From Flavobacterium okayamense (GTDB lineage Bacteria > Bacteroidota > Bacteroidia > Flavobacteriales > Flavobacteriaceae): a stretch of 64,000 nucleotides of DNA. The notes under the pieces were generated by a model. It searched no databases, was not told the DNA's origin, and was given only the letters and a program-made list of their open reading frames with translations. Numbering within the stretch: position 1 is the stretch's first letter; every line of letters starts with the position of its first letter. The stretch lies in the NCBI RefSeq assembly GCF_019702945.1, contig NZ_AP024749.1, positions 1,054,001 to 1,118,000 of the forward strand. Reading direction: 5' to 3'. Shown in pieces: positions 15,893 through 25,205 of this stretch. The position numbers and the translations under genes are program-made.

Positions 15893-15978
15893 AACCGATT
15901 GTTTTCCACAAAAATAGCTTTTTTAATTAAAAAATGGTCGATAATCTAAACTATTACCGACCATTTATGTTTATCCTC

Positions 15979-17250
15979 TTATTTGTCTTGTAATTTAAAA
16001 GTTAAAGGCAAACCATACTTAATATTAACCGTTTTTCCTTTATGTTTTGCAGGGATAAGTTTTGGTAATAGTGAAATTATTCTTCTAGCTTCTTTTTCTA
16101 ATAGCTCTCCATTTACAGGGCCGTGAGTAACTATATCTTTTATATTTCCTTCTTTGTCGATTATAAATTGAATACTCACTTGGCCTTGTATATTCTTTTT
16201 CGCGGCTTCTTTGGGATAATTGAAATTTTTAGTGATATGTTCCATCATTTTTTCATTGAAGCATTTCATAGCATCTTCTTTTGAAACATTTTCACATTGT
16301 AAAAACCTCGGGACTTCATCAACTTCTGAAAATGAAATTTCATTTTTCTCTTTAGAAGTTGTTTTTTCATTTGTTTCTGTTTGTGCGTAAATCTTATTTG
16401 AAAATAAACTTACACTAATTAAAATTGCAGGAATTACGATTCCGTACTTTAGCAACATAGCTTTTTTTGATTTTGATTTTTGTAACATAACGATTCGTTT
16501 TTTGATTAATGATTCATTGAAAAAATTATTGGTGAACGCAAAGTTTTCAACTTGAAAAACTTGGTTAATAATACTTTTGTAATACGTTGCCGCATTTTTT
16601 TTAACTGCAATCGCATCGGCTTCATATTCATGAACTTCGGCTAGTTTCTTTTGATAATGCCATAACAACGGATTGAACCAAAAAATAGTTTTAGCGATTT
16701 CTAATAGAAACAAATCAACAGAATGCCATTTGTTTTTATGTGTTAATTCATGTTGTAAAACAGTTGTTATTTCGGTATTGTTTTGCCCTATGAAGATTAA
16801 ATTCAAAAATGAAAAAGCCTCATTAGAATTTTGAATGCGATATATTTTTATATTTTCATGAAATTCAATTTGAGAATTATCGATTCTTTCTTTAATCTTT
16901 TTTAGTTTATAAATCAGAAGAGTTATAAATAGAACAAAACCAATTATGTATATTGTTTCAACTGTCTTTAAAAGATTGATTGAATTATTGCTTGCTAATT
17001 GAATTTCTGATGTTTTTTCACCGTTTACCAATAAAATTTCTTTTAGATTAAAAACATTTTCTATTGTAGAATTACTATCAATTGATTTTATATTTATTAA
17101 TGGAATAATCAAAGAAGCTATAAAGCTTCCTATTAAGTAAAAACGATTGGCGTTAAAAAACGTTTCTTTACTTAATAATATTTGATAGGCTATTAAGAAT
17201 AGTAATTGAATACCTATTGTTTTTAAAGTGTACAATAAAAAATCAATCAT
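15979..17250 (-). CDS. M56 family metallopeptidase (BlaR1-like) with TonB-like C terminus
   Basis: A 423-residue membrane protease. About four hydrophobic segments occur, with the zinc motif HELTH in LQHELTHKNKWHS and a downstream EYEADA supplying the third ligand. A further membrane segment follows, then a periplasmic C-terminal TonB_C domain (VSIQFIIDKEGNIKDIV). By family, it senses an outside signal and degrades the BlaI repressor encoded just upstream. No penicillin-binding sensor domain is present; the TonB-like domain takes its place, as often in Bacteroidota. It overlaps blaI by 8 bases. Confidence 0.88.
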   Translation of the reverse strand: MIDFLLYTLKTIGIQLLFLIAYQILLSKETFFNANRFYLIGSFIASLIIPLINIKSIDSNSTIENVFNLKEILLVNGEKTSEIQLASNNSINLLKTVETIYIIGFVLFITLLIYKLKKIKERIDNSQIEFHENIKIYRIQNSNEAFSFLNLIFIGQNNTEITTVLQHELTHKNKWHSVDLFLLEIAKTIFWFNPLLWHYQKKLAEVHEYEADAIAVKKNAATYYKSIINQVFQVENFAFTNNFFNESLIKKRIVMLQKSKSKKAMLLKYGIVIPAILISVSLFSNKIYAQTETNEKTTSKEKNEISFSEVDEVPRFLQCENVSKEDAMKCFNEKMMEHITKNFNYPKEAAKKNIQGQVSIQFIIDKEGNIKDIVTHGPVNGELLEKEARRIISLLPKLIPAKHKGKTVNIKYGLPLTFKLQDK

Positions 17251-17608
17251 GCTGTTCAGTTTTAATTTCTTTTAATAATGCTTCTACATCTTTTATATCG
17301 ACATCGTTCTGTTTTACAAAAAACGAAACCATGTTTTTAAAAGAGCCTTGAAAGTAGTTTTCGACTAATTTGTTAATAGACGAATTACTATAGGTTTCCT
17401 TTTCTACAATTGGGAAATAGATATAGCCTTTTCCTTCTTGTTTGTGATCTACAAATTCTTTTGTTTCTAAAATTCTAACTATGGTAGAAACGGTATTATA
17501 AGCAGGTTTAGGTTCAGGAAATTCAGCGATAATATCTTTTACATTTCCTTCTTTCAAATCCCAAAGAATTTGCATAATTTCTTCTTCTGCTTTGGTTAGT
17601 TGTTTCAT
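17243..17608 (-). CDS. BlaI/MecI-family transcriptional repressor
   Basis: A 121-residue winged-helix repressor with the family start KQLTKAEEEIMQILWDLKEGNVKDI, recognition region PKPAYNTVSTIVRILETKEFV, and a C-terminal helix for dimerisation and cleavage. It forms an operon with the M56 protease that probably inactivates it. Three AACTAA-N4-TTAGTT dyads directly upstream are the likely operators, indicating autoregulation. Confidence 0.9.
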   Translation of the reverse strand: MKQLTKAEEEIMQILWDLKEGNVKDIIAEFPEPKPAYNTVSTIVRILETKEFVDHKQEGKGYIYFPIVEKETYSNSSINKLVENYFQGSFKNMVSFFVKQNDVDIKDVEALLKEIKTEQHD

Positions 17609-17621
17609 AATTATTCATTTA

Positions 17622-17684
17622 AACTAAAAACTTAGTTGAACAAATATACAAACTAAAAGTTTAGTTGCAACTAATTTTTTAGTT
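17622..17684. promoter_or_regulatory. Three tandem BlaI-type operator dyads
   Basis: AACTAA-N4-TTAGTT occurs at 17622-17637, 17651-17666 and 17669-17684, between blaI and the divergent DUF456 gene. Centre spacings are 29 and 18 bases. The location could control both divergent genes. Confidence 0.75.
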
Positions 17685-17733
17685 TTTTTATAATACGCTT
17701 TTATTTTAGTAATTTTAGGCAATAGAATTAAAT

Positions 17734-18234
17734 ATGGAATACTTTCTTTTACTTGCGGGTTTTTGTTGCATGTTTCTTGGAATTTTAGGGAGTTTGTTGC
17801 CCGCTTTACCTGGACCGCCTATTAGTTGGATAGGCTTATTGTTATTGTATTTATGCCCAGGAATGGAAAAAAATTATTGGGTTTTAGGAATTACATTTGT
17901 AATTGCTATTGTAATTGCAGTTTTAGATTATGTGATTCCAGCCAAAGGGACGAAACGATTTGGAGGGAGTAAATACGGTATTTGGGGAACCAATATTGGT
18001 TTAATTGTTGGAATTTTTGCACCCATTCCTTTCGGATTTATTATCGGACCATTTGTTGGTGCTTTGATTGGAGAATTGCTTTATGATAGAAAAGATTCTA
18101 CTCGTGCTACAAAAGCGGCTATTGGTTCTTTTTTTGGATTTTTAGCAGGAACTTTTATCAAGTTTGTTGTTAGTATTGCTTATTTGGGTTTGTTTATTTC
18201 TATAGTTATCAGTAACCGAAACATTTGGTTTTAA
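17734..18234 (+). CDS. DUF456 domain membrane protein
   Basis: A 166-residue, very hydrophobic protein. It has about four to five membrane segments and glycine-rich turns typical of DUF456: LGILGSLLPALPGPPISWIGLL and KRFGGSKYGIWGTNIG. Its function is unknown. It shares a TAATG stop/start with umuC, so it may be the first gene of that operon, and it is divergent from blaI across the operator cluster. Confidence 0.85.
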   Translation: MEYFLLLAGFCCMFLGILGSLLPALPGPPISWIGLLLLYLCPGMEKNYWVLGITFVIAIVIAVLDYVIPAKGTKRFGGSKYGIWGTNIGLIVGIFAPIPFGFIIGPFVGALIGELLYDRKDSTRATKAAIGSFFGFLAGTFIKFVVSIAYLGLFISIVISNRNIWF

Positions 18235-19496
18235 TGTATGCCTTAGTCGATTGTAATAATTTTTACGCTTCATGCGAAAGGGTGTTTCAACCTTACCTTA
18301 ATGGAGTTCCTATCGTTGTTTTAAGTAATAACGATGGTTGCATTATTTCGCGTAGTGAAGAAGCTAAACAATTAGGTATTGCCATGGGAGCTCCTGAGTT
18401 TAAGGTTAGAAAAGAATTAGAGCAAAATAAAGTAAAAGTATTTTCATCTAATTATCCATTGTATGGCGATATGAGTAAACGGGTAATGACATTGCTCGGA
18501 AACTTTACGCCCGATGTTGAGGTTTATAGTATAGATGAAGCTTTTTTAAATTTTGATAAAGTTAAAATAGACGATTATACCCATTATGGCTTACAAATAA
18601 AAAATCAAATCTATAAATGTTTGAGTTTGCCTATTTGTGTTGGGATTGCACCTACAAAAGCCTTGTCTAAAGTTGCCAATAGAGTTGCGAAAAAGTTTCC
18701 TACACAAACCAATGGTATTTGGGTTATAGATACTGATGAAAAACGAGTAAAAGCCTTAAAATGGTTAGCTGTTGAAGATATTTGGGGAATTGGTCGTCGA
18801 TTATCGAAGAAAATGAAGCTGAAAAATATTAATACGGCTTACGATTTCACTTTGCTACACAATGAAGCCTATATCAAATCGGTAATGGGAGTTGTAGGCA
18901 TAAGGTTGAGAATGGAATTGTTAGGCAAACCAGTTTTAGAAACGGAAGAAATTTCAGCAAAAAAATCGATCGCTGTAACTCGTAGCTTTGAGCATAATAT
19001 TTCGGCGTATGATGATTTAAAAGAAAGAGTGCTAACCTTTGCTACAGTATGTTCCGAAAAGCTGAGGTTACAAAAATCTTCGTGTAGCACAATTGTTTTG
19101 TTCTTGCAGAAAGATAGATTTGACAAGAATAACCAAAAATATCATTATACAAGACAAATTACGTTGTCCTTCCCATCCAATGCATCGCTTACAATAAATA
19201 ATGCTGTATTGAAGATGTTAGATGATTTATATGAACCTAATTCCGTTTATAAAAAAGCGGGTGTAATTGTAACGCAACTGGTAAAGGATGATGAAATTCA
19301 GTTGAATTTGTTTGAAGCCGAAAACCCAAAGTATCGTCATTTGATGCATGCAATAGATTCATGTAATCGCAAATTAGGAAGTCGGAAAATACGTTTGGCA
19401 TCACAAGATTTAAAACGAACTTGGAAAATGAAGCAGAATCATTTATCCAATCAATATACTACAAAAATTAGTGAAGTAATAATGGTAAAATGCTAA
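18234..19496 (+). CDS. umuC: Y-family DNA polymerase UmuC
   Basis: A 420-residue error-prone polymerase catalytic subunit. The start MYALVDCNNFYASCERVF carries the first metal aspartate, VYSIDEAFLNF the DE pair, and GIAPTKALSKVAN plus the VEDIWGIGRRL helix-hairpin-helix block follow. A UmuC-specific C-terminal extension ends near the umuD start. The ATG at 18234 was chosen because it gives the canonical N terminus. The gene precedes umuD, the reverse of the usual umuD-umuC order. Confidence 0.92.
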   Translation: MYALVDCNNFYASCERVFQPYLNGVPIVVLSNNDGCIISRSEEAKQLGIAMGAPEFKVRKELEQNKVKVFSSNYPLYGDMSKRVMTLLGNFTPDVEVYSIDEAFLNFDKVKIDDYTHYGLQIKNQIYKCLSLPICVGIAPTKALSKVANRVAKKFPTQTNGIWVIDTDEKRVKALKWLAVEDIWGIGRRLSKKMKLKNINTAYDFTLLHNEAYIKSVMGVVGIRLRMELLGKPVLETEEISAKKSIAVTRSFEHNISAYDDLKERVLTFATVCSEKLRLQKSSCSTIVLFLQKDRFDKNNQKYHYTRQITLSFPSNASLTINNAVLKMLDDLYEPNSVYKKAGVIVTQLVKDDEIQLNLFEAENPKYRHLMHAIDSCNRKLGSRKIRLASQDLKRTWKMKQNHLSNQYTTKISEVIMVKC

Positions 19497-19924
19497 AGAA
19501 GAAACTACATTTTTTTAATCCCGATTTTTCTCAACCTAAGAAAATATCATTTATAGATGCTGGAATTAAAGCAGGATTTCCGTCACCAGCTGCCGATTTT
19601 GAAGAGGAAAGAATCAGTTTAGATCAGTTTTTAATTAAAAATCCTGAAGCTACTTTTTTCGCAAAAGCGAGTGGCGATTCTATGATTAAAGCCGGAATAA
19701 ATGATGGAGATTTGTTGGTTATAGATAGAAGTTTAGAGGCTAAAAACAACACTATAGCGGTATGCTATATTGATGGAGAATTTACAGTTAAAAGAATAAA
19801 AGCAGAAAATAACAAAGTATTTCTTTTGCCGGAGAATGACAAGTATAAGCCTATTGAAATAACCAAAGAAAACGAGTTGATTATTTGGGGCGTAGTGATA
19901 TATGTGGTAAAAAAAATGGTATAA
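19490..19924 (+). CDS. umuD: UmuD, S24-family self-cleaving mutagenesis protein
   Basis: A 144-residue LexA-type serine protease fold. The Ser/Lys dyad is S64 (ASGDSM) and K101 (EFTVKRI). The self-cleavage site is probably Ala28-Gly29 in IKAGFPSPAADF, which matches the position of the Cys-Gly site in E. coli UmuD. Cleaved UmuD would join UmuC as the translesion polymerase. It overlaps umuC by 7 bases. Confidence 0.93.
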   Translation: MLKKKLHFFNPDFSQPKKISFIDAGIKAGFPSPAADFEEERISLDQFLIKNPEATFFAKASGDSMIKAGINDGDLLVIDRSLEAKNNTIAVCYIDGEFTVKRIKAENNKVFLLPENDKYKPIEITKENELIIWGVVIYVVKKMV

Positions 19925-19927
19925 AAA

Positions 19928-19955
19928 AACCTCATTCGAAGAATGAGGTTTTTTT
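19928..19955. terminator. Terminator between umuD and tsf
   Basis: A 10-bp stem AACCTCATTC / GAATGAGGTT with loop GAA, a T-run after it and an A-run before it; it works for both convergent genes. Confidence 0.9.
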
Positions 19956-19973
19956 ATTTATTGTTGAGGAAAA

Positions 19974-20795
19974 TTATCCTAAAGCAACTCTTTTGAAACC
20001 TGTAACAGTTAAACCACCGTCAACAGATTTAATATAAGCAGCAACACTCATAGAACCATCTTTAATATAATCTTGGTTAACTAAAGTATTGTCTTTGTAG
20101 AAACGTTGGATTTTACCTTTAGAGATATTATCTAACATTGCTTCTGGTTTTCCTTCAGCTCTTAATTGCTCTTTTGCAATTTCGATTTCTTTTTCAATGA
20201 TTGCAGCATCAACACCAGCTTCGTTTAAAGCAATTGGGTTCATAGCAGCAGCTTGCATTGCAACGTTTTTAGCAGCTTCTTCAGCGCCAGCAACGTTTGC
20301 AGATAAAGAAACTAAAGTAGCAATTTTACCAGCGTGAATATAAGAACCTACGAAAGCACCTTCTAAACGCTCAAAAGCACCGATTTCAATTTTCTCACCG
20401 ATAACTCCAGTTTGCTCGATTAATTTCTCAGCAACTGTAATTCCGTTGAAATCAGAAGCTAATAATTCTTCTTTAGTAGCAAAGTTTAAAGCTTGGTTTG
20501 CTAAATCTGTAGCTAATTTTACGAAAGATTCGTTTTTACCTACGAAGTCAGTTTCACAGTTTAATGTGATCGCTACACCAGCAGTGTTATCTGCATTGAT
20601 GATTGCAACAGCAGCACCTTCAGTAGATTCTCTATCTGAACGGTTAGCAGCAACTTTTTGACCTTTTTTACGAAGGTTTTCGATAGCTAAATCAAAATCT
20701 CCATCAGCTTCTACTAAAGCTTTTTTACAGTCCATCATTCCAGCACCAGTAGCTGTTCTTAATTTATTTACGTCTGCAGCAGTAATATTTGCCAT
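19974..20795 (-). CDS. tsf: Elongation factor Ts
   Basis: A 273-residue guanine nucleotide exchange factor for EF-Tu. The start at 20795 gives the canonical MANITAADVNKLRTATGAGMMDCKKAL. The EF-Tu contact motif TDFVG is within NCETDFVGKNESF. It is the last gene of rplM-rpsI-rpsB-tsf. Codon use is strongly biased, as in other translation genes. Confidence 0.97.
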   Translation of the reverse strand: MANITAADVNKLRTATGAGMMDCKKALVEADGDFDLAIENLRKKGQKVAANRSDRESTEGAAVAIINADNTAGVAITLNCETDFVGKNESFVKLATDLANQALNFATKEELLASDFNGITVAEKLIEQTGVIGEKIEIGAFERLEGAFVGSYIHAGKIATLVSLSANVAGAEEAAKNVAMQAAAMNPIALNEAGVDAAIIEKEIEIAKEQLRAEGKPEAMLDNISKGKIQRFYKDNTLVNQDYIKDGSMSVAAYIKSVDGGLTVTGFKRVALG

Positions 20796-20923
20796 AACTT
20801 TTTTTTGTTTAAATGTAAAAATTCCAAAATCCAAAACCCAAATTCCATTTTTAAATTATCGTCAACTTTTTGTTTCTAATAAGTATGGAATTTGGCGTTT
20901 TGTTTTTGGAATTAAATAATTAT

Positions 20924-21676
20924 TTATTCGTTTGTTGTAGCTTCTTCTTGTTTTACATCAGCTTCTTTAACGTCGTCTTTTTCAGCTTTTCTATCAGCTA
21001 AACCTTCAACGATAGCACCAGAAACTAATCCAAGAACTTTTTCAATTGATTTTGAAGCATCATCATTTGCAGGGATAACGAAATCGATCGGACGAGGATC
21101 AGAGTTTGTATCTACCATTGCAAAAACTGGAATGTTTAATTTTTGAGCTTCTTTTATTGCGATATGTTCTGCTTTCACATCAACTACAAATAATGCCGCT
21201 GGCAACCTTGTCATGTCTGCAATAGAACCTAAGTTTTTCTCTAATTTAGCACGTAAACGATCAACTTGTAAACGCTCTTTTTTAGATAATGTGTTAAATG
21301 TTCCGTCTTTCTTCATTCTGTCAATCGAAGCCATTTTCTTAACGGCTTTACGAATCGTAACGAAGTTTGTTAACATACCACCTGGCCATCTTTCAGTGAT
21401 GTAAGGCATGTTACATGCAGTCGCTTTTTCAGCAACAATGTCTTTAGCTTGTTTTTTGGTAGCTACGAAAAGTACTTTTCTACCAGAAGCAGCGATTTTC
21501 TTTAAAGCTTCATTAGCTTCTTCGATTTTAGCTGCAGTTTTGTATAAGTTGATAATATGGATACCATTACGCTCCATATAGATGTAAGGAGCCATGTTTG
21601 GATCCCACTTACGAGTCATGTGTCCAAAATGAACACCTGCTTCTAATAATTCTTTAACTTCTATTTTGTTTGCCAT
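20924..21676 (-). CDS. rpsB: 30S ribosomal protein S2
   Basis: A 250-residue protein with the S2 signatures LEAGVHFGHMTRKWDPNM and PIDFVIPANDDASKSIE, and a charged C-terminal tail. It lies between rpsI and tsf, with an unusually long 155-base gap in front that may be a regulatory leader. Confidence 0.97.
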   Translation of the reverse strand: MANKIEVKELLEAGVHFGHMTRKWDPNMAPYIYMERNGIHIINLYKTAAKIEEANEALKKIAASGRKVLFVATKKQAKDIVAEKATACNMPYITERWPGGMLTNFVTIRKAVKKMASIDRMKKDGTFNTLSKKERLQVDRLRAKLEKNLGSIADMTRLPAALFVVDVKAEHIAIKEAQKLNIPVFAMVDTNSDPRPIDFVIPANDDASKSIEKVLGLVSGAIVEGLADRKAEKDDVKEADVKQEEATTNE

Positions 21677-21700
21677 TTTTGTAATAGTTTACGTTCCGTT

Positions 21701-21757
21701 GATTAGCAATGTTCCATTAGCTTTCGCTCGTGGCTTCATTTAGATGCTAAACTAATT
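21701..21757 (-). promoter_or_regulatory. Candidate structured leader of rpsB
   Basis: In the rpsI-rpsB gap the minus strand can form TTTAG-cat-CTAAA. It can also form either AGC-GAAA-GCT or the overlapping AGC(T)AATG-GAA-CATTGCT stem; the last two compete for the same GCT. Such alternatives just before a ribosomal gene fit a ribosomal-protein leader, but no known motif was matched. Confidence 0.4.
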
Positions 21758-21831
21758 TCCTTTTTAAAAAAAGAAATAACGACAACTGTGTTTTTAATTT
21801 CAATAATAAATGAACAAGAAATTGTTGTAGA

Positions 21832-22218
21832 TTAACGTTTCGAGAATTGGAATCTCTTACGTGCTTTCTTCTGACCAAATTTCTTACGTTCAACCATACG
21901 AGGATCTCTTGTTAATAATCCTTCTGGTTTTAAAACTAATCTGTTTTCAGCATCTACTTCACACATTGCTCTAGCAATAGCCATACGTACAGCTTCTGCT
22001 TGACCAGTTGAACCACCACCATATACATTAATTTTAACGTCAAAGTTTTCTGCATTTTCAGTCATTGCTAAAGGTTGCATTACTTTGTACTGTAATGTTG
22101 GTGTAGGGAAGTAGTTTGCAAATTCTCTTTTGTTTACAGTGATTTTACCTGTACCTTCAGTTAGATAAACACGTGCAACAGCACATTTTCTTCTACCGAT
22201 TTTGTGAATAACTCCCAT
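21832..22218 (-). CDS. rpsI: 30S ribosomal protein S9
   Basis: A 128-residue protein with the S9 blocks [33 protein letters not shown] and the basic end [18 protein letters not shown], whose terminal KR reaches the ribosomal P site. It overlaps rplM by one base. Confidence 0.98.
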   Translation of the reverse strand: MGVIHKIGRRKCAVARVYLTEGTGKITVNKREFANYFPTPTLQYKVMQPLAMTENAENFDVKINVYGGGSTGQAEAVRMAIARAMCEVDAENRLVLKPEGLLTRDPRMVERKKFGQKKARKRFQFSKR

Positions 22219-22673
22219 TACTTAAGATCGTTTAAGTTTACAGTTTTAGGTTTTTGAGCGTCATGTTTGTGCTCAGAACCTACATATACATTTAAATTTC
22301 GGAATAACTCAGCACCTAATTTGTTTTTAGGTAACATTCCTTTTACAGCTTTTTCTACTATAACAGCAGGATTCTTTTGCTGTTGTACTCTAGCAGTTAA
22401 AGTTCTTTGCCCTCCTGGGTAACCTGTGTGACGTACGTAAGTTTTGTCGTCTAACTTGTTACCAGTAAGGTTGATTTTTTCTGCGTTGATAACAATTACG
22501 TTATCTCCACAATCAACGTGCGGCGTATAATTTGGCTTGTATTTACCTCTTAATAGCATTGCTACTTTTGAAGCAAAGCGACCCAAATTATGCCCTTCAG
22601 CGTCCACAACAATCCACTGCTTGTCTGCAGTAGCCTTGTTTGCTGATACTGTTTTGTAGCTTAATGTGTTCAC
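22218..22673 (-). CDS. rplM: 50S ribosomal protein L13
   Basis: A 151-residue protein with the L13 signatures [41 protein letters not shown] and [11 protein letters not shown]. It is the first gene of the ribosomal operon and has a full promoter upstream. Confidence 0.98.
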   Translation of the reverse strand: MNTLSYKTVSANKATADKQWIVVDAEGHNLGRFASKVAMLLRGKYKPNYTPHVDCGDNVIVINAEKINLTGNKLDDKTYVRHTGYPGGQRTLTARVQQQKNPAVIVEKAVKGMLPKNKLGAELFRNLNVYVGSEHKHDAQKPKTVNLNDLK

Positions 22674-22718
22674 AATAATTAATTTAAATTAAACATTCCA
22701 TTCCCAATTAAGGGAGTG

Positions 22719-22749
22719 CAAAAGTACAACTATTTATTTATTATGCAAA
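22719..22749 (-). promoter_or_regulatory. Promoter of the rplM-rpsI-rpsB-tsf operon
   Basis: On the minus strand TTTG (22749-22746), 19 bases, then TACTTTTG (22726-22719), a full match to the Bacteroidota TTTG/TAnnTTTG arrangement. Confidence 0.7.
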
Positions 22750-22838
22750 CAGCATTTTAAGAAATATTTTTATTAAGTAATGTTCCAAAAATTGTTTTTC
22801 CTAAAATAAATAGTATTTTTATTGTTCAAAAGAAGATT

Positions 22839-23858
22839 ATGAAGTCAAAAATAACACTAAAACAAATAGCTAAAGAACTTGGAGTTTCTGTTTCAACCGT
22901 TTCTAAAGCTTTGAGTGATAGTCCAGAAATAGGTACAGTTACTAAAACAAGAATTTTAGAGTTTGCTGAACTAAATAATTACAAACCTAATGCTCTTGCT
23001 AGGAATCTTAAAAATCAAAGAACAAATACAATAGGTGTTATTATACCTAATATATTAAATCCATTCTTTGCAAAGGTATTTAGTGGCATTGAAGAAAAAG
23101 CAATTCAATTAGGATATAACGTAATTACTGCAATTTCAAATGAGTCACTAGTTAAAGAGAAACAAATGATGGATATGCTAAATAATGGTTCTATTGATGG
23201 GTTTATTTTATCTATTGCAGAAGAAACTCAAAAGAATCAAGATTTTAAGCATCTTAAAAGTATTATGGATAGTGGAACTCCAATTGTAATGTTTGATAGA
23301 GTTGCTGAAAGTTTAAAATGTGATAAAGTAGTTGTGGATGACTTAGATTCTGCAATAGATGCGACTGAGTATCTAATTAAACAAGGTGCAAAAAAAATTG
23401 CAATGCTTTCTACTATTGATAATCTAAGTGTAGGTAAACTAAGGTTTGAAGGATATAAAGAGGCTATGTCTAGAGCGGGTTTAAATCTAGATACTACTTT
23501 ACTTGTTGTAGAAAGTGATACAGATAAGTTTGACAAGAAATTAGAAAGTTTAATCCAAAAACATAAAGTTGATGCAATTTTTGCAGTTGATGAACATGCA
23601 TCAACAATGGGAATGAAATATGCTATTAAATCAGGTTATAAAATTCCAGAAGATATTTTAGTTATTGGTTTTGCCGATGGAGTTTGGTCTAAAAGATTAA
23701 CGCCAAGTCTATCAACAGTTAGTCAACATGCTCCAGAAATTGGTATGAGAGCAGCTGAATTGTTAATTGATAAAATTCAGAACGAAGACGAGTTTTACCA
23801 GCCCCAAACAATTGTTGTTAAAACAGAATTAAGACATAGAGATTCAACTAAACGATAA
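22839..23858 (+). CDS. LacI-family transcriptional regulator (orphan)
   Basis: A 339-residue regulator. The helix-turn-helix is in TLKQIAKELGVSVSTVSKALSDSPEIG at the N terminus and the hinge helix region is KPNALARNLKNQ. A periplasmic-binding-type sugar domain follows, with TIGVIIPNILNPFFAKVFSGIE. No catabolic or transport gene is adjacent, so its target and ligand are unknown. It resembles the second LacI protein in the window in layout, but it is not part of that locus. Confidence 0.93.
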   Translation: MKSKITLKQIAKELGVSVSTVSKALSDSPEIGTVTKTRILEFAELNNYKPNALARNLKNQRTNTIGVIIPNILNPFFAKVFSGIEEKAIQLGYNVITAISNESLVKEKQMMDMLNNGSIDGFILSIAEETQKNQDFKHLKSIMDSGTPIVMFDRVAESLKCDKVVVDDLDSAIDATEYLIKQGAKKIAMLSTIDNLSVGKLRFEGYKEAMSRAGLNLDTTLLVVESDTDKFDKKLESLIQKHKVDAIFAVDEHASTMGMKYAIKSGYKIPEDILVIGFADGVWSKRLTPSLSTVSQHAPEIGMRAAELLIDKIQNEDEFYQPQTIVVKTELRHRDSTKR

Positions 23859-23860
23859 AA

Positions 23861-23886
23861 AAAGGCTCACAATTGTGAGCCTTTTT
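23861..23886. terminator. Terminator between the LacI regulator and the serine hydrolase
   Basis: A perfect 24-base palindrome AAAGGCTCACAA / TTGTGAGCCTTT flanked by A and T runs, serving both convergent genes. Confidence 0.9.
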
Positions 23887-23894
23887 TGTTTTTA

Positions 23895-25202
23895 TTAATC
23901 TTTTTTGAATTTAAAATTCATTCCACCTTGTTTTAAGGTAAATGCATTTTCTTCAAAAACCATTTCAATTCCTGCACCTGCAAAAACAAATGTTTTCTCA
24001 TCTTTTAATGTTAATGGAAAAGAAGTTTGACCAGTAGCTTGTGCTAAAAGCTCGCCATCTTTTTCAAATACACTTATTTTCATAGGTAACTGATCTGAAG
24101 AATAGGTGCCAGAATATTTTTCGATTAATTCACGACTAATTTTTTCAAAACTAGGAAATGGAAAAGGAAGTTTATAATAGATGCTTAAAACGCCAATCAT
24201 TATATCGTTTCTACTGTAATTATCTCCATTAACAATTAAACCAATTCCCATTTTTTCGGGTATATTGTATCCAACAACTGAGCGAAAATTTTCAATTCCA
24301 CCAGTATGAGTAAAGAATTTACGATCACCAAAAGGGGCTTGTAATAGACCTGCACCATAACCTTCTTTTAAAGTTGTCATTATTTCTAATGATTTTTTAT
24401 TTAAAAGATTGCCTTCAAAAAGATTTGACATAAATCGAGTAAGGTCTGCAGGTGTTGAAATAATTGCTCCTGCCGCAAAAGCAACTTCATTTTTCCATTC
24501 CGGCATTTGCTCCCAATTTGTTCCATTATAAATAAAGGAGTAACTTTCTTTAACCGACGTATCGGTATTTGAAGGTTTGTAATATGTATTAAGTAATTCA
24601 GCTTTTTTTACTATTCTGTCTTGAAGGTTTTCGCCAAAAGACTTACCTGTAATTTTTTCAATAATACCTCCAAGTAGATAATAGTTAGAGTTACTATATT
24701 CAAATTTACTTCCAGGTGAAAACCTTAATTGATAGTTTTCAATTTTCTTATAAATTGCCTCTTTTAAGTTTGGTGCACTTAATTCTGCAGTTGTTAAACT
24801 ATCATGATTGATGTAATCCGGAATTCCAGTTCTTTGATACAATAAATCGGAAATAGAAATACTGTCAGCTTTAGCTACTTTAGGAAAATACCTTTTTAGT
24901 TTAGTGTCTAAGCGTAGTTTACGCTCTTCGATTAATTGTAAAATCATAACCGAAGTAAATGTTTTGGTTATGGAACCAATTTTATATTTCGTAGTTCTAT
25001 CAGCTTCAATATTTTTATTTACATCAGTATAACCGTACGCTTTGTTAAAAACAACATTTTCTCCTTCACGAATACATAAGCTACCCATAAACTTATTGTT
25101 TTCGTATAGGTAATTTAAATATTCATCGATTTTTTCAAAGCGATCTTGTGAAAAGATTACTGTTGAAAAAAGTACACTAAGAAGTAATACAAGTTTTTTC
25201 AT
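23895..25202 (-). CDS. Secreted serine hydrolase, class C beta-lactamase family
   Basis: A 435-residue protein with a signal peptide (residues 1-19). The nucleophile motif is S77xxK80 (GSITKTFTS) and the tyrosine motif YSN is near residue 165 (KFEYSNSNYYLLGG). A C-terminal lipocalin-like extra domain (after about residue 340) is common in this family. Substrates are usually peptides or esters; antibiotic hydrolysis is not implied. It lies 3 bases from sdpI on the same strand and may belong to the SdpR-controlled operon. Confidence 0.87.
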   Translation of the reverse strand: MKKLVLLLSVLFSTVIFSQDRFEKIDEYLNYLYENNKFMGSLCIREGENVVFNKAYGYTDVNKNIEADRTTKYKIGSITKTFTSVMILQLIEERKLRLDTKLKRYFPKVAKADSISISDLLYQRTGIPDYINHDSLTTAELSAPNLKEAIYKKIENYQLRFSPGSKFEYSNSNYYLLGGIIEKITGKSFGENLQDRIVKKAELLNTYYKPSNTDTSVKESYSFIYNGTNWEQMPEWKNEVAFAAGAIISTPADLTRFMSNLFEGNLLNKKSLEIMTTLKEGYGAGLLQAPFGDRKFFTHTGGIENFRSVVGYNIPEKMGIGLIVNGDNYSRNDIMIGVLSIYYKLPFPFPSFEKISRELIEKYSGTYSSDQLPMKISVFEKDGELLAQATGQTSFPLTLKDEKTFVFAGAGIEMVFEENAFTLKQGGMNFKFKKD

Positions 25203-25205
25203 GAT

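Noticed and set aside
23895..25202. Antibiotic-resistance beta-lactamase
   Set aside because: The SxxK/YxN motifs are shared by many peptidases and esterases; the extra C-terminal domain and Sdp context do not support a resistance role.
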